A stretch of DNA of 56,967 bases, taken from contig JAIRXP010000057.1 in NCBI GenBank assembly GCA_031268215.1, positions 1 through 56,967 on the forward strand, given 5' to 3'. The position numbers and the translations under genes were made by a program. Numbering within the stretch: position 1 is the first letter of the stretch; every line of letters begins with the position of its first letter. This document shows positions 55,992-56,967 of the stretch, in pieces. The notes under the pieces were generated by a model. That model was not told the DNA's origin. It ran no database searches and saw only the letters and a program-made list of their open reading frames with translations. This DNA is from Bifidobacteriaceae bacterium (GTDB lineage Bacteria; Actinomycetota; Actinomycetes; Actinomycetales; WQXJ01).

Positions 55992-56381
55992 TTACCAGAT
56001 CCGTCTGACACCGGGGGCCGAGTCGAAGGCCACGTCTTTCGACACCAGCAGCGCGCCCTCCATGATCGCCTGGGCCGCCAGTATGCGGTCGAAGGGATCG
56101 CGGTGCTCCCAGTCCATGCCTCCGGCCAGCGCGCCTTGAGCTGCGGTCAGCGGCAGTTCGCGCGCCGCCCAGCCGACGAACGCCTGCGGGAGATCAGCCA
56201 GCACCGGCGCGGCCTGAGGAAGCTTGCCCAGGTGGTGCTTGATCGCCAATTCCAAGACGCTGGCCGCAGAGACCAGCCGGGAGACCTCCGGATCCATCAC
56301 CAGGTCACGCGCCCCGGCGCCCAACTGGGAGGGGTCCATTGCCATCCAAAGCGCCGTGTGGGTATCCAGCAAAGCTCTCAA
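55992..56381 (-). CDS. PIN-domain toxin (VapC-like)
   Basis: This roughly 129-residue predicted RNase carries LLDTHTALW (first Asp), SAASVLELAIKHHLGKL (Glu), HRDPFDRILAAQA (Asp pair) and LLVSKDVAFDSAPGVR (last Asp). All four acidic positions of the PIN site are present. TTG 56381 overlaps the antitoxin stop by 4 bp and gives (M)RALLDTH; a TTG at 56393 is an alternative. It belongs to a type II toxin-antitoxin pair. Confidence 0.88.
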   Translation of the reverse strand: MRALLDTHTALWMAMDPSQLGAGARDLVMDPEVSRLVSAASVLELAIKHHLGKLPQAAPVLADLPQAFVGWAARELPLTAAQGALAGGMDWEHRDPFDRILAAQAIMEGALLVSKDVAFDSAPGVRRIW

Positions 56382-56611
56382 TCCAGGCCCCAATCGCGCA
56401 GGTCCTCTTTCGACAGCGGGGCAAATGCTTCCTCTGGAACGGGCGTGTGCCCCAGGAACCCGAGCCGGGGCGCACGGGCGTCCTCGACCGACACGAGGCG
56501 CACCACAGGCCGCCCCGCACGCGCTATCACGACATCCTCGCCCTTCTCAGCGCTGGCTACCAACCTGGACAGGGACCCTTTGGCCTCTTGGATATTGACT
56601 TGAATGGCCAC
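56378..56611 (-). CDS. Phd/YefM-type antitoxin
   Basis: This 77-residue protein carries VNIQEAKGSLSRLVASAEKGEDVVIARAGRP, the prevent-host-death DNA-binding and dimer region. The C-terminal tail (LSKEDLRDWGLD) would wrap the toxin. It starts with GTG 56611 and is co-translated with the PIN toxin. Confidence 0.88.
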   Translation of the reverse strand: MAIQVNIQEAKGSLSRLVASAEKGEDVVIARAGRPVVRLVSVEDARAPRLGFLGHTPVPEEAFAPLSKEDLRDWGLD

Positions 56612-56967
56612 CGACCCAGCCTAACAGATCCGATCTCCTGGTCCAGGTGATCAAATAGGTCGGGCAGGAGGTCGGTTGTACTACGCCATCTGCGGCCATG
56701 ATGTGCAGACACCAGCCGGCGGGTTCATCGTTGAAGATCACCTGGCAGAAGTGGCGGAGTCACAGCCCCAGCGCCAGGCTTGTGTGGTGTAGCAAGGGCC
56801 GCTGAATGGGTGGTCGGAGCACTCATGATCGATCAAGAGCAGCCAACAGGCGACTAACCCGTTCACGGCTGCGACATTGGGCGTGCGTGGACGGCCTGCC
56901 TCCGAGTGGACTGGCTTGCGTGACGCCATAACGATCACGGTACGAGCTTGACTCAGGGCTCGGTACC
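56612..56967. other. Unassigned sequence at the window end
   Basis: No supported gene. A minus-strand frame from about 56938 to 56738 (63-66 codons, MASRKPVHSEAGRP...) and a plus-strand frame from TTG 56676 to 56792 (38 codons behind AGGAGG) are open, but neither has a recognised family. With the adjacent TA pair and IS30 remnant, this may be decayed mobile sequence. Confidence 0.25.

Noticed and set aside
1..56967. CRISPR array or tandem spacer repeats
   Set aside because: No evenly spaced 25-40 bp direct repeats were seen on reading the window; repeats are limited to short low-complexity runs.

Overview
This window is part of a chromosome from a high-GC Gram-positive bacterium (Actinobacteria / Actinomycetota). 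The evidence is GC-rich coding sequence with C/G-ending codons, many GTG and TTG starts, 1-11 bp gene overlaps, a phosphatidylinositol mannoside pathway (pgsA-patA-pimA), a KimA-like permease beside two TrkA proteins, and an LPxTG-type surface protein. From memory, the order thrS-HIT-pgsA-patA-pimA ... yebC-ruvC-ruvA-ruvB ... yajC-secD-secF ... apt-rel ... hisS ... aspS ... rarA matches the Mycobacterium tuberculosis Rv2614c-Rv2559c stretch. The RNA methyltransferase / permease / trkA / trkA block matches Rv2689c-Rv2692. The species cannot be named from sequence alone.

Layout. 1-2.7 kb: a truncated membrane protein gene and a large secreted GDSL-VWA-PKD-TSP3-LPVTG protein with atypical G/T-rich codons. 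2.8-7.3 kb: a potassium block (RNA methyltransferase, KimA-like permease, and two TrkA-type proteins on the other strand). 7.5-16.7 kb: an orphan SMI1/KNR4 protein; a surface-glycan export cluster (GT4, ABC ATPase, ABC permease, GT2); a decayed mazEF-like module; UDP-glucose dehydrogenase; a GalT-like DUF4921 protein; and a VanZ-RDD membrane protein. 16.8-29.3 kb: mixed housekeeping genes (a small ORF, DMT transporter, malQ, a 53-aa protein plus PP2C phosphatase, chorismate mutase, clpX, coaA, TPR protein, DUF6270, DUF554, PPTase, rarA). 29.5-31.8 kb: an MMPL transporter. 31.9-55.2 kb: the conserved core (aspS, hisS, cyclophilin, DUF349, rel, apt, secF, secD, yajC, ruvBAC, yebC, LemA-like, pimA, patA, pgsA, HIT, thrS, ABC-F). 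55.3-57 kb: an unstable end with an IS30-type transposase remnant, a lipoprotein gene whose 5' end is lost, a Phd/PIN toxin-antitoxin pair, and unassigned sequence.

How the genes work together. The thrS-to-pimA run is a tightly overlapping lipid-glycan operon that makes phosphatidylinositol phosphate, then PIMs. RuvC-RuvA-RuvB is a coupled Holliday-junction operon. YajC-SecD-SecF assists protein export. Apt and Rel link purine salvage to the stringent response. GT4, ABC ATPase, ABC permease and GT2, with UDP-glucuronate supply from ugd, suggest one cell-surface polymer. No complete tRNA, rRNA or CRISPR array was seen. I found no wholly novel multi-gene system. The best leads are the multidomain surface protein, the 53-aa/PP2C pair, the in-frame deleted mazF, the IS30-truncated lipoprotein, and a structured divergent region near 20.3 kb.
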